Below are positions 1 to 5,498 of a DNA stretch of 7,726 bases, piece by piece; position 1 is the first letter of the stretch, and each line of letters starts with the position of its first letter. The stretch covers positions 1-7,726 of the forward strand of contig JAWQFW010000251.1 in assembly GCA_035968095.1 (NCBI GenBank). Reading direction: 5' to 3'. Under the pieces are notes generated by a model. It made no database searches and was not told the origin of the DNA. It worked only from the letters and a program-made list of their open reading frames with translations. The translations under genes and the position numbers were made by a program. This DNA is from IIICB1 sp035968095 (lineage in GTDB: Bacteria > Cyanobacteriota > Cyanobacteriia > Cyanobacteriales > SIO1D9).

Positions 1-51
1 ACGTTCTATAGATTATCACTGGAATGACAAATTCTAGTTTCTCCGAATCTT

Positions 52-777
52 TTAAATACCGGGAATAACGGAAACAGAGAGATCCTTTGCGAGAGTCAAG
101 TTTAAATCTTGCTGAGGATCGATGACAACGACATCAACCCAACGTTTAGCTATCAACCAACTCGCAACTGCACCAACGCCACTTCCAGCTAAAACTTCTT
201 CAGTAGCGATCGCACCATCTCCGGTTAAAGCAGCAAGTGCTGCGGCTGCACCACCACCGAGCAAAGCACCTTTAATAATTGTACCAGCATTCGCGCCACG
301 ACGAATTCTTTGGGTATTAGTAATTATCCCTGAATAAGCTTCAATCGGGCTACTTTCACCATTAATAATAATCTCTTTAGCGATAAATTGAGAACCTCGA
401 TTCACAGGAGTTATTTCCCCGATAATTTCGCTTCCTGCGGGTAATAAAGTTGTTCCCCAAGGACTAACAACAGTTTTTTCTATTTTTACAGTTAAAGCTA
501 CTGTTTCATCAGTTGCAACAACAATTTTTTCTGCCTCTTTTTTATTAACCATAATTTTCGTTCCTTGGGGAACATTCGTGTTAACTTTAACAGTTGTAGT
601 TGAATTTGGTTGAACTAAAGTAGGTTCTGGGGGAACGGGAATTTTTGTTACTGAATTTGAAGTAAATTGAGCGTTAACAGCTAAACAATTAAGGATAGGT
701 AAAGCAGCGCCAGTAACCAAATAAACCGCAACTAAACCAATTTTTACTTGTTTTTTCTGATGAGGATAAATAGACAT
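52..777 (-). CDS. Hypothetical exported or membrane-anchored protein with glycine/alanine-rich C-terminal segment
   Basis: I do not recognise this 241-residue protein. The N-terminus is basic (KKQVK, about residues 8-12), followed by a hydrophobic stretch at about 13-34 and a plausible signal-peptidase site after VNA (36), so export or membrane anchoring is likely. Residues 45-65 are proline/threonine-rich. Residues 70-155 look like beta-rich extracytoplasmic sequence (for example LLPAGSEIIGEITP). Residues 161-210 are a Gly/Ala-rich, glycine-zipper-like segment (GTIIKGALLGGGAAAA) that could insert in or associate with a membrane. The PAGSxIxGEI stretch faintly recalls TrbI/VirB10-type beta domains, which is too weak for a functional name. 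The frame stays open to a TTG at 798, but I chose the ATG at 777 because an AGGAG (789-793) lies 11 bases upstream. The Cys at 31 is preceded by Asn, so it does not fit a lipobox. Confidence 0.85.
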   Translation of the reverse strand: MSIYPHQKKQVKIGLVAVYLVTGAALPILNCLAVNAQFTSNSVTKIPVPPEPTLVQPNSTTTVKVNTNVPQGTKIMVNKKEAEKIVVATDETVALTVKIEKTVVSPWGTTLLPAGSEIIGEITPVNRGSQFIAKEIIINGESSPIEAYSGIITNTQRIRRGANAGTIIKGALLGGGAAAALAALTGDGAIATEEVLAGSGVGAVASWLIAKRWVDVVVIDPQQDLNLTLAKDLSVSVIPGI

Positions 778-851
778 TGTAGCGTTCACTCCTGTCAAAG
801 CTTTAGGGATTTTTTCTGGAAGCTACACCCAAAATTCAGAAAAAAAACTCT

Positions 852-870
852 TAATTCCAAATTGGAATTA
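852..870. repeat. Near-perfect palindrome, possible operator
   Basis: Two 9-base arms, TAATTCCAA and TTGGAATTA, are exact reverse complements separated by one base. The palindrome lies 75-93 bases upstream of the ATG of the exported-protein gene. Its length and one-base centre suit a dimeric repressor site better than an RNA hairpin. No regulator is identified. Confidence 0.45.
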
Positions 871-915
871 TCTGTTTTATTAGATCCTGAAGAAAGTAAC
901 TTATCTCTACTCAGG

Positions 916-945
916 AGAATATTCTTTAACACAATTGAGAATCAA
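916..945 (-). promoter_or_regulatory. Weak sigma-70-like promoter candidate for the exported-protein gene
   Basis: Read on the minus strand, TTGATT (940-945) and TATTCT (916-921) are separated by 18 bases. A transcript would start near 909 and have a leader of about 130 nt that includes the palindrome at 852-870. The match is modest and AT-rich sequence gives many such hits. Confidence 0.25.
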
Positions 946-956
946 AATTATTGTGT
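929..956. repeat. 7-bp inverted repeat with 14-nt loop
   Basis: ACACAAT (929-935) and ATTGTGT (950-956) are exact reverse complements. The right arm overlaps a second small palindrome, GTGTC A GACAC (953-963). The pair could be an operator or a weak hairpin. No T-run follows on either strand, so it is not a typical intrinsic terminator. Confidence 0.35.
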
Positions 957-1101
957 CAGACACTTAAGCAGTTTTTTCACTTTCCTCTCAGCTTTGACGA
1001 TAAATGTCGCTAAAAGTTGCTCTCGCTCAACATAGTTAACCCAAACAAATTTTGTTTCTCGTTACTGAAGTTATGCCAAACTGTTAAGAATGAGGATAAC
1101 T

Positions 1102-1662
1102 TTAGCTAGTAAATCCAAAAATAGCTGCTTCAACCTCCTCAAGAGCAACTTCCAAATCATCATTAACTATTTGTAAATCAAATGCGTCAGCCACCGCAAG
1201 TTCTTCTGCGGCACGTTTTAAGCGCTTGATAATTGCTTCTGGAGCATCATTTCCTCTCCCGCGCAAGCGACGTTCTAATTCTTCCACAGAGGGGGGTAGA
1301 ATAAAGATTAAGAAAGCATCGAGGAAAGTTTGTTTAATTTGCCTTGCACCCACGACTTCAATCTCTAAAATTACTGACTTACCTTGCTCAATTTGCTTGA
1401 CTACAGCAGCTTTGGGAGTACCGTAGTAATTGCCAGCATATTCAGCCCATTCTAGTAAATTATCAGAGTGGATGAGGTTTTCAAACTGCTCGCGGGAGAG
1501 AAAATAGTAATCTTTTCCCTCGACTTCACCCGGACGAGGTTTCCGGGTGGTAGCGGAGATAGAAAGGTATAATTCTGGATGACGAGCCAAGAGCGATCGC
1601 ACTAACGTTCCTTTTCCTACGCCACTCGGTCCGGTCAACACAATTAGTTTACCAGTTGTCAT
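1102..1662 (-). CDS. gmk: Guanylate kinase
   Basis: This 186-residue cytoplasmic enzyme phosphorylates GMP to GDP with ATP, an essential step in making GTP and dGTP. The P-loop is GPSGVGKGT (11-19). The GMP-binding region includes SATTRKPRPGE (36-46), the KDYYFLSREQF segment (50-60) and EWAEYAGNYYGTP (71-83). The EIEVVGARQIK stretch (100-110) occupies the place of the usual DIDxQGAxQVK. The lid carries ERRLRGRGND (130-139). Length and order match a complete, ordinary guanylate kinase. The ATG at 1662 gives the canonical N-terminus, although no clear Shine-Dalgarno precedes it. The gene starts 16 bases after the remA stop and is presumably cotranscribed with it. A remA-gmk pairing is also known in Firmicutes. 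Confidence 0.98.
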   Translation of the reverse strand: MTTGKLIVLTGPSGVGKGTLVRSLLARHPELYLSISATTRKPRPGEVEGKDYYFLSREQFENLIHSDNLLEWAEYAGNYYGTPKAAVVKQIEQGKSVILEIEVVGARQIKQTFLDAFLIFILPPSVEELERRLRGRGNDAPEAIIKRLKRAAEELAVADAFDLQIVNDDLEVALEEVEAAIFGFTS

Positions 1663-1678
1663 TGGATTTGAGCTAGAC

Positions 1679-1945
1679 TTAGTTACTGTTGGCTTGCGCG
1701 TCTTTGCTAATTACAAAGCGATGGGCTACGGTTTCTGGCTGAATTGCTGATAAAATAACGTGCGAAGAGTCAGTTACGATCACTGCACGAGTACGACGAC
1801 CATAGGTAGCATCAATTAGTTGCCCGCGATCGCGTGCATCTGTAATAATACGCTTGATTGGGGCGGACTCTGGAGAAACAATCGCGACGACGCGATTTGC
1901 CGAGACTATATTACCAAAACCGATATTGATCAGTTGAATATCCAT
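1679..1945 (-). CDS. remA: RemA-family (DUF370) DNA-binding regulator
   Basis: This 88-residue protein matches the RemA/DUF370 family along its whole length (INIGFGNIVSANR at 6-18, SPESAPIKR at 24-32, DARDRGQLIDATYGRRTRA at 36-54, VILSAIQPETVAHR at 63-76). In Bacillus, RemA activates biofilm-matrix and osmoprotection genes and binds DNA as a ring-shaped oligomer. The arginines reported there as important for DNA binding (R18, R50, R51) are all present at the same positions here. The cyanobacterial role is not established, so matrix control is only an inference from the family. The start ATG at 1945 gives the canonical N-terminus, and no Shine-Dalgarno is evident. It is the first gene of the remA-gmk pair. 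Its upstream region is the repeat-filled divergent spacer. Confidence 0.96.
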   Translation of the reverse strand: MDIQLINIGFGNIVSANRVVAIVSPESAPIKRIITDARDRGQLIDATYGRRTRAVIVTDSSHVILSAIQPETVAHRFVISKDAQANSN

Positions 1946-2124
1946 GAGAATCGTATTTCTTGATAAGGAGCGAATATACTATCTTTCTTTCAATGTTAGC
2001 CAGAAAAATTTAGCTTTACCATCATAATTGCTACTCTTTTCCGGTTTTTTGTCTTTTTTATCCTTTTTCTTCGCTAATTCTTTCGGAATTTAACTAGGTA
2101 TTGGGAATATACCCTCTACCGTAG

Positions 2125-2263
2125 GGAGGAAATTGGGGACTGGAAGGGGGATACGGAGGAAATTGGGGATACGGAGGAAATTGGGGATACGGAGGAGTTG
2201 GGGGATACGGAGGAAATTGGGGATACGGAGGAAATTGGGGATACGGAGGAGTTGGAAGAGTAA
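2125..2263. repeat. 18-bp tandem array (GGAGGAAATTGGGGATAC), left array
   Basis: Five full 18-bp units run from 2155 to 2244, with degenerate units at 2125-2154 and 2245-2263. Units at 2155, 2173, 2209 and 2227 are GGAGGAAATTGGGGATAC. The unit at 2191, and the start of the one at 2245, have GTT in place of AAT. This gives a 54-bp higher-order period (2155-2208 and 2209-2262). The unit is purine-rich on the plus strand. Because 18 is a multiple of 3, it reads as a hexapeptide repeat in every frame: GGNWGY-like on plus, YPQFPP-like on minus. Confidence 0.95.
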
Positions 2264-2301
2264 ATATTGGTTATGAAAATGGCTCTTTATTCCTAACACT
2301 C

Positions 2302-2474
2302 CCAATTCCTCCAACACTCCCAATTCCTCCAACACTCCCAATTCTTCCAATTCTCCCAATTCCTCCCAATTCTCCCAACACTCCCAATTCCTCCAATTCT
2401 CCCAATTCCTCCCAATTCTCCCAACACTCCCAATTCCTCCAACACTCCCAATTCTTCCAATTCCTCCAATTCTC
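2302..2474. repeat. 9-bp tandem array (CCAATTCCT family), right array
   Basis: Nineteen consecutive units start with CCAA. The forms are CCAATTCCT, CCAATTCTC, CCAATTCTT and CCAACACTC. Two units (from 2356 and from 2402) carry one extra C. There is higher-order duplication: the 37-base, four-unit pattern at 2356-2392 recurs exactly at 2402-2438. The plus strand is pyrimidine-rich with no G in the array. The core CCAATTCCTCC is the reverse complement of GGAGGAATTGG, one base shorter than the core of the left array. Confidence 0.95.
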
Positions 2475-2521
2475 CCAATCCCCAATCCCCAATCCCCAAT
2501 CACCAATCACCAATCACCAAG
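2475..2521. repeat. 7-bp tandem repeat (CCAATCC/CCAATCA) ending beside the rqcH start codon
   Basis: Three CCAATCC units (2475-2495) and three CCAATCA units (2496-2516) follow the 9-bp array without a gap, then a partial unit CCAAG. This heptamer type resembles the short tandemly repeated repetitive (STRR) sequences known in filamentous cyanobacteria. It ends at 2521, three bases before the rqcH ATG. The immediate ribosome-binding region is therefore repeat sequence with no Shine-Dalgarno. Confidence 0.92.
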
Positions 2522-2524
2522 ACG

Positions 2525-4258
2525 ATGCAACCTGTTGATTTTACAACTTTAACTGCGGCGCGTGCGGAATTGCTAGCTGAGTGGGTTCCGGCGAAAATTG
2601 AACAAGTATATCAACGCGATCGCTATAATCTCACAATTTGTTTGCGTACTCTCAAAAAACGTGGCTGGATGGATATCTGTTGGCATCCCCAAGCTGCGAG
2701 AATTTGTATCGGAGATCCTCCACCGAGAATACCAGATACCTTTACTTTTAGCGATCAGTTACGACATCAATTGAAAGGTTTGGCTTTAATTAATCTTGCT
2801 TATCTTGCGCCTTGGGAACGAGTTTTGGATCTACAATTTGCTCAACGTCCAGGGGAGATCCCGCTTTGGCATCTTTATGTCGAAGTGATGGGAAAATATA
2901 GTAATGTGATCCTCACTGATGGTAATCAGACGATTGTCACCACTGCTCGTCAAATTAGCGCCAAACAATCGAGTGTGCGTCCCATCCAGACAGGTCAACC
3001 TTACGAAATTCCACCACCTCTAACTAATACTACTCCGAGTTTGTCGGAGTCTTTATCTCGTTGGCAAGAGCGAGTAAACTTGGTTCCAGGTCAGTTGGCT
3101 CGTCAGTTACTCAAAAGTTATCGTGGTTTGAGTCCGAACTTGGCGCGATCGCTGGTAAGATCGGCAAATCTCGATCCCGAACAGTCGAATCAATCTTTGT
3201 CTGCAACAGACTGGGAAAAACTGTTCCAAAAATGGCAAGAATGGCTCGAAATTCTCGCAAATTCCCATTTTACTCCCGGTTGGACAACGGAAGGTTATAC
3301 GGTTCTCGGTTGGAATGTAATTCAACCCACAGCAAACGTTTCTACCCTGCTCAACACTTACTATAACAACGAATTTAATCGCCAAATTTTCGCGCAACTC
3401 CACCATCAACTTCAGCAAAAAATCGCGAATTTGCTCCAAAAACAACACCAAAAGGCGGAAAACTTTGTCTCACGTTTGCAAGAGTCTGATGAAGCCGATA
3501 AATATCGCCAACAAGCTGATTTACTGATGGCGCATTTGCAAGCTTGGGAACCGGGAATGAAGTCAATTACGTTGAGTGATTTTGAGACTGGTGAACCTGT
3601 AAAAATTACTCTCAACCCGGAAAAAAATGCTGTCCAAAACGCCCAAGCGCTTTATAAACGTCACCAAAAGCTCAAACGCGCTCAAATTGCGGTCAAACCT
3701 TTGCTGCGAGAAGTTAAAGCCGAAATTAATTATTTAGAGCAAGTTGAAGATAACCTCGCTCAGTTATCAATTTACCATCGCCCGGAAGACTTACAAACCC
3801 TGGAAGAAATTCGTGACGAACTTAGCCAACAAGGATATCTCGATACTTCTCAACAACGCAGTAGCCGCAGTGACGAGTCCCAACCTTACCGTTTCCAGAC
3901 TCCCTCTGGGTTTGAATTGTTAATTGGTCGTAATAACCGCCAAAATGACTACTTGACATTTCGCACCGCTTCTGATTATGACCTTTGGTTTCATACTCAA
4001 GAGATCGCGGGGAGTCATGTTCTGCTACGCTTAGATCCAGGGGCGGTTGCTAGCGATCGCGATCTCCAATTTGCGGCTGACTTGACAGCACGTTACAGTC
4101 GGGCGCGTCAAAGCGAAATGGTTCCCGTCGTTTATACCGAACCAAAAAACGTCTATAAACCTAAAGGTGCGAAACCCGGAATGGCAATCTATAAGCACGA
4201 ACGAGTCTTATGGGGACAGCCACACCGGGCAAATATCTATCTTAATGGAGATGAGTAA
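2525..4258 (+). CDS. rqcH: NFACT-family ribosome quality-control protein (RqcH/Rqc2 homologue)
   Basis: This 577-residue cytoplasmic protein is the bacterial relative of Rqc2. In the family it binds 50S subunits carrying a stalled peptidyl-tRNA and directs C-terminal alanine tailing to mark the nascent chain for degradation. Older annotation calls such proteins fibronectin-binding. The NFACT-N domain spans about 1-170 (QVYQRDRYNL, VEVMGKYSNVILTD). A helix-hairpin-helix-like part follows at about 185-245 (GQLARQLLKSYRGLSPNLARSLV). A helical, probably coiled-coil region spans about 285-435. The NFACT-R (DUF814) domain spans about 455-570 with DYDLWFHTQEIAGSHVLLR (484-502) and YKPKGAKPGMAIY (544-556). 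The Asp-Arg pair needed for tailing in characterised members appears here as E98-R99. The frame is open upstream through the repeats but has no earlier start codon, and MQPVDFTT is the expected N-terminus. Confidence 0.95.
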   Translation: MQPVDFTTLTAARAELLAEWVPAKIEQVYQRDRYNLTICLRTLKKRGWMDICWHPQAARICIGDPPPRIPDTFTFSDQLRHQLKGLALINLAYLAPWERVLDLQFAQRPGEIPLWHLYVEVMGKYSNVILTDGNQTIVTTARQISAKQSSVRPIQTGQPYEIPPPLTNTTPSLSESLSRWQERVNLVPGQLARQLLKSYRGLSPNLARSLVRSANLDPEQSNQSLSATDWEKLFQKWQEWLEILANSHFTPGWTTEGYTVLGWNVIQPTANVSTLLNTYYNNEFNRQIFAQLHHQLQQKIANLLQKQHQKAENFVSRLQESDEADKYRQQADLLMAHLQAWEPGMKSITLSDFETGEPVKITLNPEKNAVQNAQALYKRHQKLKRAQIAVKPLLREVKAEINYLEQVEDNLAQLSIYHRPEDLQTLEEIRDELSQQGYLDTSQQRSSRSDESQPYRFQTPSGFELLIGRNNRQNDYLTFRTASDYDLWFHTQEIAGSHVLLRLDPGAVASDRDLQFAADLTARYSRARQSEMVPVVYTEPKNVYKPKGAKPGMAIYKHERVLWGQPHRANIYLNGDE

Positions 4259-4279
4259 AATTTAATTTTTCAATTTTTT

Positions 4280-4308
4280 TTGCCAAAGTCTGTGCGTTAT
4301 GTTACAAT
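4280..4308 (+). promoter_or_regulatory. Sigma-70 promoter with extended -10, between rqcH and the terminator
   Basis: TTGCCA (4280-4285) and TACAAT (4303-4308) are exactly 17 bases apart, and TGT immediately before the -10 gives an extended -10 element. The predicted start is near 4315. A perfect inverted repeat TTACA N5 TGTAA (4302-4316) overlaps the -10 and start point and could be an operator. The next plus-strand element is a terminator and the next gene is on the opposite strand. The promoter therefore seems to serve only the short transcript described as a candidate RNA. Confidence 0.6.
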
Positions 4309-4314
4309 TCATGT

Positions 4315-4436
4315 AAAGAAATATTGAGAGTAGTTCGGATTGGGAACGCGCTACTCGGATTTTCTCAAAATTTGAATTAACGACAACTACAACTAAATGT
4401 AGAAAGACCGCAAAGCACTTCGCGGTCTTTTTTTTT
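4315..4436 (+). ncRNA. Candidate trans-acting small RNA of about 120 nt
   Basis: A good promoter just after rqcH and a strong terminator about 120 bases later enclose a gene-free stretch that can fold into three stem-loops. The first (4324-4368) pairs TTGAGA with TCTCAA, GTAG with CTAC and TTC with GAA around a GGATTGG loop, with bulges on the 3' side. The second pairs CTACA (4387-4391) with TGTAG (4398-4402). The third is the terminator. TCGGATT occurs twice (4335-4341, 4355-4361). The linker at 4369-4386 would be single-stranded and A/U-rich. I do not recognise a known cyanobacterial RNA family. The alternative is that the stretch is just the rqcH 3' UTR. Confidence 0.5.
4403..4436 (+). terminator. 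Strong intrinsic terminator
   Basis: AAAGACCGC (4403-4411) and GCGGTCTTT (4422-4430) form a perfect 9-bp stem around a 10-base loop. The T-run spans 4428-4436 (nine Ts). This ends transcription from rqcH and the candidate small RNA. Read on the minus strand, the same hairpin lies 14 bases after the SDR stop, but the following tract is TTTCTAC, so termination there would be weaker. Confidence 0.92.
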
Positions 4437-4449
4437 CACTGAAAATAGC

Positions 4450-5187
4450 TTAAAGTTCTTGTTGAGTAGGACGAATAATCATTTCATTGACATCAACATC
4501 CTCTGGTTGTTCAATAGCGAAAGTAATTGCACGCGCGATCGCATCTGGGTCAATCGCCACTGAGTACAATTCCTCAACTTGTTTCGCTGTCTCCTCGTCC
4601 GAAATTGTATTAGTTAACTCAGTACCTACCGCCCCCGGAGAAATATTCGTCGCCCGAATCTCACCATTCGACTCCATTCTAATTCCTTCCGAAAGCGCTT
4701 TCACCGCAAACTTCGTCGCACAATATACTGCTCCTCCAGAAAACACTTTATGTCCCGCTACCGAAGAAAGATTAACAATATGACCAGATTTTTGTTCCCG
4801 CATCATCGGTAAAACCGCAGCAATACCGTAGAGAACACCCTTGAAATTCACATCCACCATTTGCTCCCACTCTTCAACCTTAGTTTCTACGAGAGGAGAC
4901 AATGGCATCAAACCTGCATTATTGACCAACACATCGATGCGTCCATAAGCTTGATGAGTAGCTTTAGCTAACGCTTCTACCTCAGAACGAACCGTAACAT
5001 CTGTCACTTGATATTTCGCCGTACCGCCCTCTTTTTCGATTTCAGCGACCAATTCTTGCAAACGTTCTTCTCGACGCGCAGCCAGCATCAGTTTTGCTTT
5101 ACCCTTGGCTAAACGACGTGCAGTAGCTTCACCCAAACCGCTACTAGCTCCAGTAATAATGACAACTTTGTTTTCAATTCCTGACAT
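4450..5187 (-). CDS. Short-chain dehydrogenase/reductase (classical SDR family)
   Basis: This complete 245-residue Rossmann-fold oxidoreductase is presumably cytoplasmic and NADP(H)-dependent. The cofactor motif TGASSGLG is at 12-19. The basic pair in AARREERL (about 37-43) suggests preference for NADP. NNAG is at 89-92, the structural Asn in VNFKG at 114, and the catalytic Ser-Tyr-Lys at 142, 155 and 159 (SSVAG, then YCATK). The PGAVGTEL segment follows at 184-191. The C-terminus VDVNEMIIRPTQQ is typical of a widespread uncharacterised SDR group, and the substrate cannot be read from sequence. The frame is open to a TTG at 5208, but the ATG at 5187 gives the usual SDR N-terminus (MSGIENKVVIITG). 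No Shine-Dalgarno is clear. It converges on the terminator after rqcH and lies downstream of the kinase gene, 311 bp away, so it is probably transcribed on its own. Confidence 0.95.
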   Translation of the reverse strand: MSGIENKVVIITGASSGLGEATARRLAKGKAKLMLAARREERLQELVAEIEKEGGTAKYQVTDVTVRSEVEALAKATHQAYGRIDVLVNNAGLMPLSPLVETKVEEWEQMVDVNFKGVLYGIAAVLPMMREQKSGHIVNLSSVAGHKVFSGGAVYCATKFAVKALSEGIRMESNGEIRATNISPGAVGTELTNTISDEETAKQVEELYSVAIDPDAIARAITFAIEQPEDVDVNEMIIRPTQQEL

Positions 5188-5237
5188 AATTAAGCTTTCT
5201 GCTACCAAAAGTAACTTTTCACTGATATCTTTGTTCC

Positions 5238-5462
5238 ATGATAAAGGATTTTACTCCAGAAAATCTTTTAGCAAACAAAGGTGAAATAGCTCTGGTTATG
5301 TTCGATGTCGCTCAGATTTTTGAGAAGATTAATTAATATTCGTGGGATACTTATTCTCAGTTATTTTTGGATGTAAAATATAGCTGCGAAAAAAAGCTTG
5401 ACGATCGCGTGCAGCTTGAGTCAGATTTAAGAAAAGCCGATTGGTTTGTTTGGTTAAGTTAA
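5238..5462 (+). pseudogene. Possible small gene remnant: 74-codon frame with one internal stop
   Basis: From the ATG at 5238 the plus strand reads 32 codons (MIKDFTPENLLANKGEIALV, then MFDVAQIFEKIN) to a TAA at 5334-5336. The same frame then stays open for 41 codons with ordinary protein-like composition (YSWDTYSQLFLDVKYSCEKK, then LDDRVQLESDLRKADWFVWL, then S) to a TAA at 5460. One base change in the internal codon would give a continuous 74-residue protein. No Shine-Dalgarno is visible and I recognise no family. It could be a nonsense-broken gene, a 32-residue peptide gene, or chance. It lies divergently beside the SDR gene and overlaps that gene's expected promoter region. Confidence 0.3.
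5248..5275 (-). promoter_or_regulatory. Weak promoter candidate for the SDR gene
   Basis: On the minus strand TTTGCT (5270-5275) and TAAAAT (5248-5253) are 16 bases apart, placing a start near 5241 and a leader of about 54 nt before the ATG at 5187. Both boxes are imperfect. The rest of the spacer (5188-5498) holds the interrupted plus-strand frame and a 12-bp palindrome AAGCTTAAGCTT at 5471-5482. Confidence 0.3.
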
Positions 5463-5498
5463 GGTAATTAAAGCTTAAGCTTAATCAATCTCTCGAAT

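Larger units (their letters stand above)
778..1101. other. Gene-free spacer between gmk and the exported-protein gene
   Basis: This AT-rich spacer of about 320 bp lies between two minus-strand genes. It holds the AGGAG at 789-793, a weak promoter candidate, and four short perfect inverted repeats: 852-870, 929-956, 953-963 (GTGTC A GACAC) and 1043-1057 (AAACAAA T TTTGTTT). None is followed by a good U-tract on the minus strand, so I see no clear gmk terminator. A plus-strand open frame at 748-1035 has no ribosome binding site and overlaps the neighbouring gene, so I do not believe it. Confidence 0.6.
1946..2524. other. Divergent, repeat-filled spacer between remA and rqcH
   Basis: This 579-bp stretch separates minus-strand remA from plus-strand rqcH and should hold the promoters of both, but no convincing one was found. 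A TAGTATATT stretch on the minus strand (1973-1981) is a possible remA -10 without a good -35. The plus strand is strongly T/C-rich at about 2030-2090. A perfect small inverted repeat GGTAT N7 ATACC lies at 2097-2113. The two tandem arrays fill 2125-2521. Reading frames in the arrays are low-complexity products of the repeats and none has a credible start. Confidence 0.7.

Noticed and set aside
52..777. Conjugation protein of the TrbI/VirB10 type
   Set aside because: Only a short PAGSxIxGEI-like stretch is similar. The length, glycine-rich C-terminus and absence of any other transfer gene do not support it.
748..1035. Plus-strand 95-codon frame
   Set aside because: It overlaps the start and ribosome binding site of the opposite-strand gene, has no ribosome binding site of its own, and shows no family resemblance.
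1043..1057. gmk terminator at AAACAAA T TTTGTTT
   Set aside because: The arms leave a one-base loop, are A/T-only apart from one pair, and are not followed by a T-run on the minus strand.
2090..2513. Minus-strand frames of 68-138 codons over the repeat arrays
   Set aside because: They encode only the low-complexity repeat (for example ELGVLEELGV), begin at alternative start codons inside repeats, and exist because the array contains almost no stop triplets.
2125..2521. CRISPR array
   Set aside because: The units are directly adjacent 7, 9 or 18 bp repeats with no unique spacers, and there is no cas gene in the window.
3061..3615. Several overlapping frames inside rqcH on both strands
   Set aside because: They are shadows of the complete NFACT gene with no independent start signals or recognisable domains.
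4403..4436. Second intrinsic terminator serving the SDR gene equally well
   Set aside because: The hairpin is shared, but on the minus strand it is followed by TTTCTAC rather than a continuous T-run. Only weak bidirectional function can be argued.
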